Assembly: GCA_027493955.1 (NCBI GenBank)
Contig: JAOSJT010000001.1
Location: 62,001 to 126,000, forward strand
Length of the DNA stretch: 64,000 bases
Origin: Bacteroidia bacterium
GTDB taxonomy: Bacteria > Bacteroidota > Ignavibacteria > SZUA-365
Reading direction: 5' to 3'
The notes beneath the pieces were generated by a model. The model searched no databases and had not been told where the DNA came from. It was given only the letters and a program-made list of their open reading frames with translations. The number at the start of each line of letters is the position of its first letter. Position 1 is the first letter of the stretch. The translations under genes were made by a program, and so were the position numbers. Below, in pieces: positions 8,553-17,958 of the stretch.

Positions 8553-10421
8553 TCAACGAAGATAGACCATGAGAATGGAAATATCGGCTGAACTCACTCC
8601 GCTGATGCGCGATGCCTGCCCTATGGAGCTGGGTTGCACACGCATGAGCTTTTCGCGTCCCTCATTGGAAAGCGAGCGCACGCGGCTGTAATCGAAATTC
8701 GGCGGAATAATGAAATCCTCCGCAAAACTGAATTTTTCTACATCGCGTTGTTGACGGTCTATATAACCGGCATATTTCGTCTCGATTTCGAGCTGCTCAA
8801 GCACGCGTGTATCAGCAAGCGCACGGCGGACGAGTGGATCCCGCGCAATACCGTCCAGGCGCAGGACGCTTTCGGCCGTCACTCCCTCGCGTCGGATGAT
8901 TTTGCCCAGAAACTCGTTCTGTGCAACCGGCGTGGATGCGTGGCGGGCAAGTAGGGGATTCAGAGTCGCGGGATCGAGTGTGCGCACTTCCACGAGGTCT
9001 CTCATTGCGGCGATTACGGGTTCGCGTTCGCGCACGGTGTGAAACAGATCGTCCGGTATCAGTCCATAACGGTGCCCGTGATGCATCAAACGACGGTCGG
9101 CATTATCCTGCCGCAGAAGTAGCCGGTACTCTGCCCGCGAGGTGAACATGCGGTACGGCTCCTCTGTCCCTTTGTTGACCAGATCGTCGATCAGCACTCC
9201 AATGTACGCCTCGGAGCGCCGGAGGATGAAAGGCCGCTCCCCGCGCAAGGCCAGTGCGGCATTGATACCCGCCATCAAACCCTGCGCCGCGGCTTCTTCG
9301 TATCCGGATGTACCGTTTATCTGTCCGGCGAGGTAGAGTCCGCGCACGCGCTTCGTCTCAAGGCTGAGGTTGAGCTGATGAGGTGGGACGTAGTCGTATT
9401 CGACGGCATAGCCGGGGCGTAACATCTCGACGCGATGCATGCCCGCGACGCTGCGCAGCGCGCGCAATTGAATCTCCGCGGGGAGACTGGAGGAAAAGCC
9501 GTTCACATAGACGACATCGGTCGCCCGGCCCTCCGGTTCGAGAAAGAGGTGATGGCTCTTTTTATCGGCAAACCTGACGATTTTATCTTCTACGCTCGGA
9601 CAGTAGCGCGGGCCTGTTCCCTGTATTCTGCCGGTGTACATCGGCGAGAAAGCGAATCCTTCGCGCATGATGTCATGTGTCTGTTCGTTCGTATGCGTGA
9701 CGTAACACGGCACCTGATCGAACGAAGGGCGGGGTGAACGGAAGGAAAACGCGAATGGTGGTTCGTCGCCGGGGGCGATGGCCGTCTGGTCGAGATCCAG
9801 AGAGGCGAGTGATACCCGCGGGGGAGTGCCGGTTTTCAAACGTCCCGTTTCGAAACCAAGTCGCTGCAGCGCTTCGGTTATTCCAGTCGCCGGCATTTCA
9901 CCATGCCGCCCGCCCTCCGTGCGGGCAAGTCCGGTGTACATGGCGGCGTTGAGAAAGGTGCCACTGCAGATAATCACCGCGCGACAGGAGATATCACCCC
10001 GCGATGCGGTACGGACAGCGGTAATGCGCCCGCTTTCGACATGCAGGTCCCGCACTGAATCTTCGAGAACAGACAATCCGGGGATGGATTCGACATAGGC
10101 GCGGGCGGCATCAGCATACTGTTCACGGTCATTCTGCGAACGAGGCGACCACACCGCCGGACCCTTGGACCGGTTCAGCATTTTATACTGAATTGCGGAC
10201 GCATCGGCGAGCAGGGCCATGGCGCCTCCGAGCGCATCGATTTCCCTGACGAGATGCCCTTTTGCAGTTCCGCCGATTGCGGGATTGCATGAGAGTCGGC
10301 CGATGGCCTGTGCGTCCATCGTCACCAGGGCGGTGGTGCAACCCATACGTGCGGAAGCGGCGGCGGCCTCAATGCCCGCATGCCCGGCTCCGATAACGAT
10401 AATGTCGTAATCCTGATTCAT
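8553..10421 (-). CDS. mnmG: tRNA uridine-5-carboxymethylaminomethyl modification enzyme MnmG (GidA)
   Basis: A 622-residue FAD-dependent enzyme that, with MnmE, installs the (carboxymethyl)aminomethyl group on U34 of certain tRNAs. The N-terminal dinucleotide fold has [14 protein letters not shown], followed by [14 protein letters not shown], the MnmG signature, and the later [20 protein letters not shown] block. The C-terminal helical domain ([13 protein letters not shown]-like, read here as [13 protein letters not shown]) binds MnmE and tRNA. Length is standard. AAGG precedes the ATG by 6 bases. The upstream 425 bases are non-coding and contain a structured region. Confidence 0.97.
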   Translation of the reverse strand: MNQDYDIIVIGAGHAGIEAAAASARMGCTTALVTMDAQAIGRLSCNPAIGGTAKGHLVREIDALGGAMALLADASAIQYKMLNRSKGPAVWSPRSQNDREQYADAARAYVESIPGLSVLEDSVRDLHVESGRITAVRTASRGDISCRAVIICSGTFLNAAMYTGLARTEGGRHGEMPATGITEALQRLGFETGRLKTGTPPRVSLASLDLDQTAIAPGDEPPFAFSFRSPRPSFDQVPCYVTHTNEQTHDIMREGFAFSPMYTGRIQGTGPRYCPSVEDKIVRFADKKSHHLFLEPEGRATDVVYVNGFSSSLPAEIQLRALRSVAGMHRVEMLRPGYAVEYDYVPPHQLNLSLETKRVRGLYLAGQINGTSGYEEAAAQGLMAGINAALALRGERPFILRRSEAYIGVLIDDLVNKGTEEPYRMFTSRAEYRLLLRQDNADRRLMHHGHRYGLIPDDLFHTVREREPVIAAMRDLVEVRTLDPATLNPLLARHASTPVAQNEFLGKIIRREGVTAESVLRLDGIARDPLVRRALADTRVLEQLEIETKYAGYIDRQQRDVEKFSFAEDFIIPPNFDYSRVRSLSNEGREKLMRVQPSSIGQASRISGVSSADISILMVYLR

Positions 10422-10514
10422 CGTAACCTTTTAAAGTAACGCAATTCGGTTGCAATTGCGAGCGGGAAGCAGAGAAAAAATGCACGGAAAAATGCAGCGA
10501 ATACCTTCAATACT

Positions 10515-10856
10515 CACGGCGGTGTTTGCTCTTTCGATAAAAATCTTTGAGCACTCTCGCATGCCTGTTCCCTCTGTCCGGCTTTCCTGAGGAATGCAGA
10601 CACGAGTCGGACTCCCACAGATGGAAGTCCGAATCGCAGCCGGGGAAACCGGAAGAACCCTCGTGGTGTATGCCGTCCGGCCGGAATATTCAGGTCATAA
10701 AAAAATCCCCATCCGGATTGTGCAACCTTGGACGAGGATCACCGTAACAACTTTGGGCTAAAGATCTAGGGAGACAAAGAACCCTCCGAACACACCCCAC
10801 CGTCAATCAGTAATAGCGGGCGATGTCGAGATCGCCCGTTATTTTTTTATAGCACA
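10515..10856 (+). ncRNA. Candidate structured non-coding RNA of unknown class
   Basis: The 425 bases between mnmG and the beta-CASP gene (10422-10846) have no coding frame, yet end in a strong plus-strand terminator although no plus-strand gene precedes it for kilobases. The segment folds well: 10578-10587 pairs with 10644-10652 (CCGGCTTTCC/GGAAACCGG, one bulge), enclosing a second helix of 10604-10616 with 10623-10635 (11 of 13 pairs). A long-range pairing of about 10516-10527 (ACGGcGGTGTTT) with about 10788-10804 could close the whole. I found no RNase P, tmRNA or SRP consensus. One position fits a G-U wobble only if the minus strand is the RNA, so orientation rests on the terminator. Ends are approximate. 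Confidence 0.35.
10812..10847 (+). terminator. Plus-strand intrinsic terminator in the mnmG upstream region
   Basis: Helix of 10812-10824 with 10831-10843 (core CGGGCGAT/ATCGCCCG, extended by A-U pairs), six-base loop GTCGAG, then a run of T. Read on the minus strand there is no T tract, so it serves plus-strand transcription. Confidence 0.75.
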
Positions 10857-12247
10857 AATGATTCACCGGCAGCGGGAATGACGACGTTGCGCAAGCCCAG
10901 GTCTTCCTGCATCGCATGTTGCAGTTTCTGTTGCTGGTCGTAGTCCCCGTGCACAAGGAAGGTGTGACCGAGCCGGGCGGGATTGAATCGCCCGTGGAAG
11001 GCGAGGAGTTCTTTTTTGTCCGCATGTGCGCTGAGGCTGTTCATCACGACGATCTCCGCCTTGACGGCAAACTCCTCGCCGAAAATGTTCACCTTGGGGT
11101 GACGTTCGACCAGCCGCCTGCCGAGTGTATGCTCGGCATTATACCCGGTGATCAGAATGGTATTGCGCGGATTTTCGATGTTATTGCGCAAATGATGCAG
11201 TATGCGTCCTCCTTCGCACATTCCTGAAGCGGAGATGATCATCATTGGCTGATGAATGCCATTCAGCTCTTTGGAATGCGTTACATGTGAAACGTAGCGC
11301 AGCGTTTCGAAATTGAAGGGATTCTGCTGTGTGAGCATCGCTTCGCGGGCTTCGGGATCCATGCACTCGGGATGAATGCGGAACACCTGCGTGGCGTTGA
11401 CGCTCAGTGGACTGTCAACATAAATGGGAATCTCTGGTAGTCTCCCTGCTTCCCAAAGTAAATGCAGATCGTAAATGAGCTCCTGAGTTCGGCCAACCGC
11501 GAAGGCGGGAACGATGATTTTACCGTTGCGCGCAATGGTGCGCTTGATGACATCCTCCAGCAGGTCAAGCGCAACTTCGGTTTCGAGATGCGTCCTTCCG
11601 CCATAGGTACTTTCCGTGATGAGGACATCTGCGTCGCCGGGGAATTCCGGGTCCATCAGAATCGGCCTGTCGGGGCGCCCAAGGTCGCCCGTAAAACAAA
11701 TACTGAGCTCGCGGTCGCCGTCGCGCACGTCGAGCATCACGATGGCGGACCCAAGGATATGCCCGGCATCATAAAAGGTGACAGTGATGCCGTCCGCAAT
11801 ATGTGTTTTTCTCCGGTATCCTACGGTCTGGAACTGCGTGAGCGAATCCACGACATCGTCGAGGGTGTACAGCGGTTGCACTTCGGGGAGGCCCTTGCGC
11901 TGATGCATTTTGTTGACGAACTCCGCATCCTTCTGCTGCAGGAACGCGCTGTCGAGCAGCATTACATTGGCAAGATCGCGTGTCGCATGTGTGCAGAATA
12001 CGGTACCGTCGAAGCCGTGCTTGCAGAGCATCGGGAGTTTGCCGCTGTGATCGATATGCGCATGTGAGAGCACCAGCGCATCTATCTCCGACGGGGTATA
12101 CGGAAACCTGCTGTTTATCTCCCATGCCTCTGCACGCTTTCCCTGATAGAGTCCGCAGTCGAGCAGGATGTTTGTTCCGTTGACCGTGAGCAGATGACTG
12201 GAGCCCGTTACCGTCCGTGCGGCACCGTGAAATGTGAGTGTAATCAT
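10847..12247 (-). CDS. Metallo-beta-lactamase / beta-CASP family ribonuclease (CPSF73-like)
   Basis: A 466-residue protein with an N-terminal metallo-beta-lactamase fold (HGAARTVTGSSHLL; zinc motif H62-A-H64-I-D66-H67 in SHAHIDHSG; ICFTGDLG for the next ligands), a beta-CASP insert, and a C-terminal RMBL segment (SLSAHADKKELL with TFLVHGD). This is the bacterial CPSF73/YSH1-like branch, zinc-dependent endo- or exoribonucleases in the cytoplasm, distinct from RNase J. Close homologues are often annotated as MBL-fold RNA metabolising hydrolases. The exact RNA substrate is unknown. The gene is followed by the candidate non-coding RNA region rather than another coding sequence. Confidence 0.93.
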   Translation of the reverse strand: MITLTFHGAARTVTGSSHLLTVNGTNILLDCGLYQGKRAEAWEINSRFPYTPSEIDALVLSHAHIDHSGKLPMLCKHGFDGTVFCTHATRDLANVMLLDSAFLQQKDAEFVNKMHQRKGLPEVQPLYTLDDVVDSLTQFQTVGYRRKTHIADGITVTFYDAGHILGSAIVMLDVRDGDRELSICFTGDLGRPDRPILMDPEFPGDADVLITESTYGGRTHLETEVALDLLEDVIKRTIARNGKIIVPAFAVGRTQELIYDLHLLWEAGRLPEIPIYVDSPLSVNATQVFRIHPECMDPEAREAMLTQQNPFNFETLRYVSHVTHSKELNGIHQPMMIISASGMCEGGRILHHLRNNIENPRNTILITGYNAEHTLGRRLVERHPKVNIFGEEFAVKAEIVVMNSLSAHADKKELLAFHGRFNPARLGHTFLVHGDYDQQQKLQHAMQEDLGLRNVVIPAAGESFVL

Positions 12248-12289
12248 GGTAAAACAGGATTTGTGGTTATTGATTCCCGGGCGAACAAT

Positions 12290-14383
12290 TCAATATTGCG
12301 CCAGTGCGCGTGCTGATTGATAGATGTCCCCTTCACTGACGAGGATTGCCTCCTCCAGCGCTTTGGCGAAGCCTACAGGACAGTCCAGTGAGGCGACACG
12401 CCTGACGGGTGCGTCGAGTTGTTCAAAAAGATGTTCCGAAATCCACGCTGCGATCTCCGCGCCGAAGCCGCCGGTTCGACCGGCTTCATGGACCACCAAA
12501 GCCTTCCCGGTACGGCGCACGGATTCGGTGATTGCATCCGTATCGTACGGTATGATGCTACGGAGGTCAAGGATGTCCACCTCTACGCCCTCACGGGAGA
12601 GACGTTCGGCTGCGAGATCGGCAAGACGCACTGTATTTCCGTAGGTGATGATGCTCAGCGCGTCGCCCTTGCGGCGGAGCCGCGCACGTCCGATGGGAAC
12701 ACAGAGATGCTGTTCGGGGTACGGCGCACGTCCCCATGCGTGGTTGTAGAGATACTTCGGTTCGAGATAGACCGTAATCCCGCGGGTGCGGAAGGCGCAA
12801 CGCAGGAGTCCGGCGGCGTCGTCGGCGGAAGCCGGCATCACGATGCGCACACCCGGAATGGACGCGAGAGCGGCTTCGATGGATTGCGAGTGGTACATAC
12901 CACCCTGAATGTAGCCTCCGGAAGCCAGTCGTATGATAATATTCGGGACGAACTGTCCGTTCGTGCGCCAGCATTCGTGTGCGCTGTTGACAAACTGTTC
13001 CATGGCGGGCCAGAAATAATCTGCGAACTCGGCCGCTTCCACGACCACCCAGATGTCGTCGCTGTAACGGCAGAATCCGTTCGCAGTGCCAAGGATGAAG
13101 TCCTCCGCAATCGGGGCATTGAATACGCGGCCCCCGCCGAACTCTTGCTGCATCCCTTTTGTGACATTGAAGACGCCACCCTTCTCGCCGGAGGCGACGT
13201 CCTCGCCCCAGAGAAAGGTGGACGGATTGCGACGGAATTCATCAATCAGCGTCGCGTTGATCGCTTCGCGCATCGTGAGCGTCGGGACGCTTGGATCGCC
13301 GGAGCGAAGTCCGGCTTCGAACTGCGATTGCGACAATGGGCAGATGTGCGTGTCATCCGCAAATACGTACCGCAGAACGCTTCCCGGATCCGGTGGAGGT
13401 GCCGCTTCTGCGCGTGCAGCGGCGGCCTCTATCTCCGCATGATTTTCACGTTCGATAGTGGATACATCTTCGTCACGTACTATTCCGTGCTCGAGCAGCC
13501 AGAGGCGGAAGCGCGGTAATGGATCGCGACGCTGGGCTTCGATGATTTCCTCATCGCTCCGGTACAATTCGTGTCGGTCGGAATTGCTGTGCGCTCCGAT
13601 GCGCACGCAATCGGCATGTACCATGGCAGGACCGTTGCCCGAACGTATCCATGCTATCGCGCTCTGCAGTGTCGTCCAGGAGTCGAAAATGTTCGTGCCA
13701 TCGCAATTCAGCACGAGAAGATTTTTGAAGCCGCGGAAGTTGTCCGCGATATTGGTGTTCGCGCTCTGCTCATGCACCGGGACAGAGATGCCGTACCCGT
13801 TGTTCTGCAGGATGAACATCACCGGCAGTTTTTCTCTGCATGCCCCGCTCAGTGCTTCGTAAAAGTACCCTTCGGAGGTCGCGGCTTCACCGCTGCTATA
13901 CCATGCGATTTCATCGCCACCGAAATAGCGTGCAGCCCGCGCGACACCCACCGCATGGAGTGCATGGCTCCCGACACAGCTCGAGACATTCTGTATACGC
14001 AGGGACGGTTTTGCAAAATGGTTGCTCATGTGCCGTCCCCCCGAGGCAGGATCGTCCGCCTTTGAGAGTCCGTTGAGAATAATTTCCTCACACGTCAGGC
14101 CGGCGGCGAGCACGGTCATCAGATCGCGGTAATACGGGAACAGGAAATCGACACCGCTGCGGACGCTGAGGCCCATCGCGAGTTGTATTCCTTCGTGGCC
14201 TGCGCACGGTGCGTGATAACTCCATCCCTTCGACATCTTGAGATAGCGGGCGGCTTTCTCATCCAGCGACCGGCCGCAGTGCATGAGCTTGTACCACGCG
14301 ATGAGTGTGGCGTCGTCCACATGCGCTGCTCTGCCACCGATGGGATAGAGGTCGAAGACGGGAGCGGAAGATATATCGGACAT
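12290..14383 (-). CDS. Fused alpha/beta E1 component of a 2-oxo acid dehydrogenase (thiamine-diphosphate dependent)
   Basis: A 697-residue fusion. Residues 1 to about 340 are an E1-alpha domain (YYRDLMTVLAAGL, GSHALHAVGVA, SSGEAATSEGYFYEAL ... QNNGYGIS, the thiamine-diphosphate motif). Residues from about 370 are an E1-beta domain (TMREAINATLIDEF, WGEDVASGEKGGVF, NAPIAEDFILGTANG, VHEAGRTGGFGAEIA). The enzyme decarboxylates a branched-chain 2-oxo acid or pyruvate and passes the acyl group to E2. The GDG normally starting the thiamine motif reads SGE, as in the branched-chain branch (GEGAASEG type). Fused E1s of this length occur across Bacteroidota, and no E2 or E3 gene lies in the window. Branched-chain keto acids are my preferred substrate. 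Confidence 0.92.
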   Translation of the reverse strand: MSDISSAPVFDLYPIGGRAAHVDDATLIAWYKLMHCGRSLDEKAARYLKMSKGWSYHAPCAGHEGIQLAMGLSVRSGVDFLFPYYRDLMTVLAAGLTCEEIILNGLSKADDPASGGRHMSNHFAKPSLRIQNVSSCVGSHALHAVGVARAARYFGGDEIAWYSSGEAATSEGYFYEALSGACREKLPVMFILQNNGYGISVPVHEQSANTNIADNFRGFKNLLVLNCDGTNIFDSWTTLQSAIAWIRSGNGPAMVHADCVRIGAHSNSDRHELYRSDEEIIEAQRRDPLPRFRLWLLEHGIVRDEDVSTIERENHAEIEAAAARAEAAPPPDPGSVLRYVFADDTHICPLSQSQFEAGLRSGDPSVPTLTMREAINATLIDEFRRNPSTFLWGEDVASGEKGGVFNVTKGMQQEFGGGRVFNAPIAEDFILGTANGFCRYSDDIWVVVEAAEFADYFWPAMEQFVNSAHECWRTNGQFVPNIIIRLASGGYIQGGMYHSQSIEAALASIPGVRIVMPASADDAAGLLRCAFRTRGITVYLEPKYLYNHAWGRAPYPEQHLCVPIGRARLRRKGDALSIITYGNTVRLADLAAERLSREGVEVDILDLRSIIPYDTDAITESVRRTGKALVVHEAGRTGGFGAEIAAWISEHLFEQLDAPVRRVASLDCPVGFAKALEEAILVSEGDIYQSARALAQY

Positions 14384-14588
14384 GAAATGCGCTTTCGATT
14401 TCTGCTACGGAATGCAGGAAAAATAGCTGCCCCGGCGCGACGAAACAACAGCCGACAGCGGCGGAGCAGGGCGGGAAGCGGGTGATCACCGCCTCATGCA
14501 GCGGAGTGTTTTTGCGGCGGCGTGCCGAGACCACTTCCACACCCCTGTCAACATTGCTCCAAATTGCTGTGCTCGCGCAAAATAGTAT

Positions 14589-14616
14589 TTGACACCTCTC
14601 GAAAATTTGCTATGTT
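14589..14616 (+). promoter_or_regulatory. Sigma70-type promoter of the HU gene
   Basis: TTGACA at 14589-14594 and TATGTT at 14611-14616 with a 16-base spacer, 46 bases before the HU start. A full AGGAGG ribosome-binding site lies nearer the gene at about 14651. Confidence 0.65.
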
Positions 14617-14661
14617 TCATCGAGCTATCACAATTAACTTCACCATCACCAGGAGGCATCT

Positions 14662-14964
14662 ATGGCAAAGGCAGCTCCAAAGGCCATGACGAAAAAGGAA
14701 ATCATCGATCACCTCTCCACCAAGCTCGATGTGCAGAAGAAAGTCGCCGAGCAGTTCCTCTTCGAGTTCACGGATCTCGTGTACAAGCAGACGAAGAAGC
14801 AGAGCGAATTCACCCTTCCGGGTCTCGGCAAGTTCGTGACAGGAAAAACCAAGGCACGCACGGGACGCAACCCGTCAACGGGCGAGACAATCAAAATCCC
14901 GGCCAAGAAAGTCCTCAAGTTCCGCGTCGCAAAAGCGGCAAAGGACAGTGTGCTCGGAAAATAA
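14662..14964 (+). CDS. HU-family nucleoid DNA-binding protein
   Basis: A 100-residue HU/IHF-type protein that bends and compacts DNA as a dimer. A short lysine/alanine leader precedes the fold (MTKKEIIDHLSTKLDV), then LPGLGKFVTGKTKARTGRNP corresponds to the conserved strand-and-arm signature, with GETIKIPAKKVLKFRVAKAAKD at the C-terminus. The arm carries the proline in RNPSTGE that intercalates into DNA. It has a consensus promoter, a strong AGGAGG and its own terminator, so it is a monocistronic, highly expressed gene. Confidence 0.95.
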   Translation: MAKAAPKAMTKKEIIDHLSTKLDVQKKVAEQFLFEFTDLVYKQTKKQSEFTLPGLGKFVTGKTKARTGRNPSTGETIKIPAKKVLKFRVAKAAKDSVLGK

Positions 14965-14987
14965 TCGTCGTCCTCCGGACCGATGAG

Positions 14988-15014
14988 AAGGCGCCGATTT
15001 GGCGCCTTTTTTTT
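14988..15014 (+). terminator. Intrinsic terminator after the HU gene
   Basis: Perfect 8-bp stem AAGGCGCC (14988-14995) with GGCGCCTT (15001-15008), five-base loop GATTT, followed by a run of T to 15014. It is 23 bases after the stop. Confidence 0.93.
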
Positions 15015-15192
15015 GGACTGCGCGGTGTTGCGCTTCATGCGTACGTTTATGGTTGTCGTACACTGTCGACGGTGATCCTGGTCCTGTGATGGAGCAATGA
15101 TGCAACTGTCGCATAGACGGCAACGATGTACGCACGTCGTCCGCAGGGATTCGCGGCACGGAAAAAATAACTTGAAACAAAGGCAGGGAGCC

Positions 15193-16731
15193 ATGATCTC
15201 AACAGTCAACAGTGCGGCAACGCATGGCATCAACGCATATCTCGTCACCGTGGAAACACATCTGGAACAACAGGTCCCGGGTTTCGTTGTTGTGGGGCTC
15301 CCGGACAACGCCGTCCGCGAGAGTCGCGAACGCGTGACCGCGGCCATCAAGAACTCGGCGTATCACTTTCCGATACGGCGCATCGTCGTCAATCTCGCCC
15401 CCGCCGATGTGCGGAAGGAGGGGTCCGCTTTCGATCTGCCGGTCGCCATGGGCATTCTCAACGCGGCCGAATTTGTGGACGGGAAGCTCTTTCCCGACAC
15501 GGTCTTTTTAGGTGAACTGGCGCTGGACGGGAGTCTCCGTCCGGTACACGGCGCGCTGTCCATCACGATAGAGGCGCGGCGACGGGGGATGCGACGTATC
15601 ATTCTCCCCGAGGCAAACGCACGTGAAGCGGCCATGGTGCAGGGTATTGATATTCACCCCTGCACGTCCCTTACCGAAGCCGCGGAAATAGCGAACGGCA
15701 CGCATCCCAGCGCAAAACCGTTTCGTGTGGATGTGGAAGCGGTATTTCGTGAACAGCAATGCCGCGCCATCGTGGATTTCGCCGATGTGAAGGGACAGGA
15801 AAACGTGAAACGCGCTCTGGAGGTATCGGCCGCGGGCGGACATAACATCATTCTCATCGGTCCGCCGGGATCGGGTAAAACAATGCTCGCAAAGCGTATA
15901 CCGACGATTCTTCCCCCTCTGGATTTCGACGAGGCGCTGGAGACAACGCGCATTCACTCCGTAGCCGGCCTCTTGAGCCCCGGGGCCGCCATCGTCGCCA
16001 CGAGACCATTCCGTTCACCGCATCATACCATCAGCGATGCCGCGCTGGTGGGCGGAGGCATTGGGTACGCAAGACCCGGGGAAATCAGTCTGGCGCATAA
16101 CGGCGTGCTGTTCCTGGATGAACTTCCGGAGTTCGCGCGTAATGTGCTGGAAGTCTTGCGGCAACCGCTCGAAGAGGGTAGCGTCACAATTGCGCGATCC
16201 AAAATGTCCATCGAGTATCCCGCTGATTTCATGCTTGTCGCTGCGATGAATCCCTGCCCTTGCGGGAACTACGGTAATCCGCTTCAGGAATGCTCCTGCA
16301 CGGATCAGCAGATACAAAAATATATGGGACGCATATCAGGGCCTTTGCTGGATCGCATTGACATCCATATCGGATGTCCGCAGGTCAAGTATCAGGAACT
16401 GGCCAGCGAACGACGCGGAGAGTCGTCCGGCATCATCCGTGCGAGGGTGCAGAAAGCCCGCGACCGGCAGCGCGAGCGTTTTGCGCACCGTCACGGATTA
16501 CACTGCAACGCCTCGATGACATCGCAGGATATTCAGAAATTCTGCTCGGTCGATGAAGCGTGCAAAGCCCTGCTCAAGCATGCGATAACCGTACTCGGCC
16601 TGAGCGCCCGCGCCTACGACCGCATCCTCAAGGTAAGCCGCACCATCGCAGACCTTGCCGCTGCTCCCACAATTACAGCTGAACATGTCTCCGAGGCGAT
16701 ACAGTACCGCGATCTCGACAGACGCGTCTGA
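15193..16731 (+). CDS. comM: YifB/ComM family AAA+ ATPase (Mg-chelatase-like)
   Basis: About 512 residues. The N-terminal ChlI-like domain (HGINAYLVTVETHLEQQVPG, VGLPDNAVRESRERV) is followed by an AAA+ domain with Walker A GPPGSGKT at 223-230 and Walker B LFLDELPEF, then the zinc-like cysteine segment MNPCPCGNYG and a C-terminal helical domain. ComM in naturally competent bacteria is a hexameric helicase that extends branch migration during DNA uptake; elsewhere YifB's role is unclear. The start at 15193 is chosen over 15097 because it gives the family N-terminus and has GGGAG just upstream. No other competence gene is visible nearby. Confidence 0.95.
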   Translation: MISTVNSAATHGINAYLVTVETHLEQQVPGFVVVGLPDNAVRESRERVTAAIKNSAYHFPIRRIVVNLAPADVRKEGSAFDLPVAMGILNAAEFVDGKLFPDTVFLGELALDGSLRPVHGALSITIEARRRGMRRIILPEANAREAAMVQGIDIHPCTSLTEAAEIANGTHPSAKPFRVDVEAVFREQQCRAIVDFADVKGQENVKRALEVSAAGGHNIILIGPPGSGKTMLAKRIPTILPPLDFDEALETTRIHSVAGLLSPGAAIVATRPFRSPHHTISDAALVGGGIGYARPGEISLAHNGVLFLDELPEFARNVLEVLRQPLEEGSVTIARSKMSIEYPADFMLVAAMNPCPCGNYGNPLQECSCTDQQIQKYMGRISGPLLDRIDIHIGCPQVKYQELASERRGESSGIIRARVQKARDRQRERFAHRHGLHCNASMTSQDIQKFCSVDEACKALLKHAITVLGLSARAYDRILKVSRTIADLAAAPTITAEHVSEAIQYRDLDRRV

Positions 16732-16924
16732 CGCTTGCGCGCTGTCGCACGGTGCCTGTTCCAGGGGTGCAAAGCGGCATGAGTGGATTGCTGGGTGCTC
16801 GCGGGACTTCGCGAGTGTCAACCGTACAAAACCCTTTGTTGCGGAGGGGGAAGAAAATGCTCTCGTGCGAGACGGATTCCTCGACCGATTGGCTGGGCCA
16901 CAGAACGATCATTTGTGCGGCATG

Positions 16925-17671
16925 CTATCGTTTGATGATACCAAGCTTCATGGCAACGAGCAGTAAGAGGAACTGCGGGATGCCAAGAATGTACCGTCTC
17001 CAGAGTCGACCAGGTTCCAGCATCAGACGATGGAGCCATTCGAGTCCGAGATACTGCATCCACAGCGGTGCGCGAGGTTTCGTCCCCGAGAGGATTTCGA
17101 AAAATCCGCCAGTGAGAACGACACGTGGCGCCAGGGCGAAATCCGCATGTGCGGCATACCACTCGAACTGCTTCGGAGTACCCATGCCGATGAAGAGGAC
17201 ATCCGGAGCGAATCGCCTGATGAGCTCGACAGTATCCGAATCGTCGATTTCTCCATACCCGTGACGGATGAGCAGGCGGTTATCGGGCACGCCCAGCCGG
17301 TGCATGGTCATGCGCAGCCTGTTGATCGTTCCCGGCAGGGCGCCGATCATGGCGATACGATGTCCCTGAGCAATGCAGCGCTGGAGCAAGCGATGATTCA
17401 TGTCCGTGGCGTTTATCCTCGCAACCGGGCCGCCGTGCATGAGTCGAAACGCAAAGCGAGCGCCTATTCCGTCGGGATAGGTGAGTGAGCAGGCGGACAG
17501 AACGGATCGGAGGAGAGCATCCTTGCGGCAACGCATCAGCACGTCGAAGTGCCCATAGGCGACGGACACCGGCAGGGGCTCGTTGTCTATTGCAGAAAGC
17601 ATGGCATCGTATTCGCCGACCAGCAGGTCGATGCCGAACAACGCACCTTTTCGAGGAATGGTCTGAGCCAC
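16925..17671 (-). CDS. WecG/TagA/CpsF family glycosyltransferase
   Basis: A 248-residue GT26 enzyme, which adds ManNAc(A) or a similar sugar from a UDP-sugar onto an undecaprenyl-linked intermediate in cell-surface polysaccharide synthesis. Support: YPDGIGARFAFRL (the conserved D-G in the active site), RIAMIGALPGTINR, and GMGTPKQFEWYAAHADF followed by VVLTGGFFEILSGTKPRAP, both diagnostic for the family. A hydrophobic C-terminus (QFLLLLVAMKLGII) suggests membrane contact. The start appears to be GTG at 17671, without a clear ribosome-binding site, so it is uncertain. It stands alone here with no polysaccharide cluster around it. Confidence 0.92.
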   Translation of the reverse strand: MAQTIPRKGALFGIDLLVGEYDAMLSAIDNEPLPVSVAYGHFDVLMRCRKDALLRSVLSACSLTYPDGIGARFAFRLMHGGPVARINATDMNHRLLQRCIAQGHRIAMIGALPGTINRLRMTMHRLGVPDNRLLIRHGYGEIDDSDTVELIRRFAPDVLFIGMGTPKQFEWYAAHADFALAPRVVLTGGFFEILSGTKPRAPLWMQYLGLEWLHRLMLEPGRLWRRYILGIPQFLLLLVAMKLGIIKR

Positions 17672-17923
17672 GGTTCTTTGTATGGAATGCGTGATGTTTG
17701 CGTGGATCCGCGTGTTTCCTTGATGCGGCGCTGCCGAATGGGGGGCGGCGCGCCATCATACGCGTCGCGACTCACCGATGGTATCGTCTACTGGCTATCG
17801 CATACTGTTGGACCGCAGAACGGGCTTGCTTGCTGAAGCGTGTACGATAACCGCATCACTCCGCAATATCTTTCCACTCACGAGCAGCCGGAGACTAGCT
17901 CAGTTGTTACCTGCGGACGGGTG
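17672..17923. other. Intergenic spacer upstream of the glycosyltransferase
   Basis: Together with the candidate small-RNA unit that follows, this is a 445-base stretch without a recognised protein gene. No motif-bearing frame is seen. A tRNA-like fragment near 17890 is discussed among the rejected items. Confidence 0.4.
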
Positions 17924-17952
17924 TTGACTTTGCGGAAAAATTTCCTTATACT
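17924..17952 (+). promoter_or_regulatory. Near-consensus sigma70 promoter
   Basis: TTGACT at 17924-17929 and TATACT at 17947-17952 with exactly 17 bases between, followed by a plausible start about 17959. No protein gene of normal length lies downstream on this strand before the convergent gene ending at 18117. Confidence 0.7.
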
Positions 17953-17958
17953 TGCAGC

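Noticed and set aside
12419-13519. Long plus-strand open frame inside the E1 fusion gene
   Set aside because: Shadow of the conserved minus-strand enzyme. The same holds for 1081-1998, 39412-40347 and 53208-54587.
17890-17911. tRNA-like 5' segment (GGAGACTAGCTCAGTTGTTAC)
   Set aside because: It resembles an acceptor plus D-arm, but the D-stem does not close, and no anticodon arm, T-arm or GGTTCGAATCC follows. Chance or a very old remnant.
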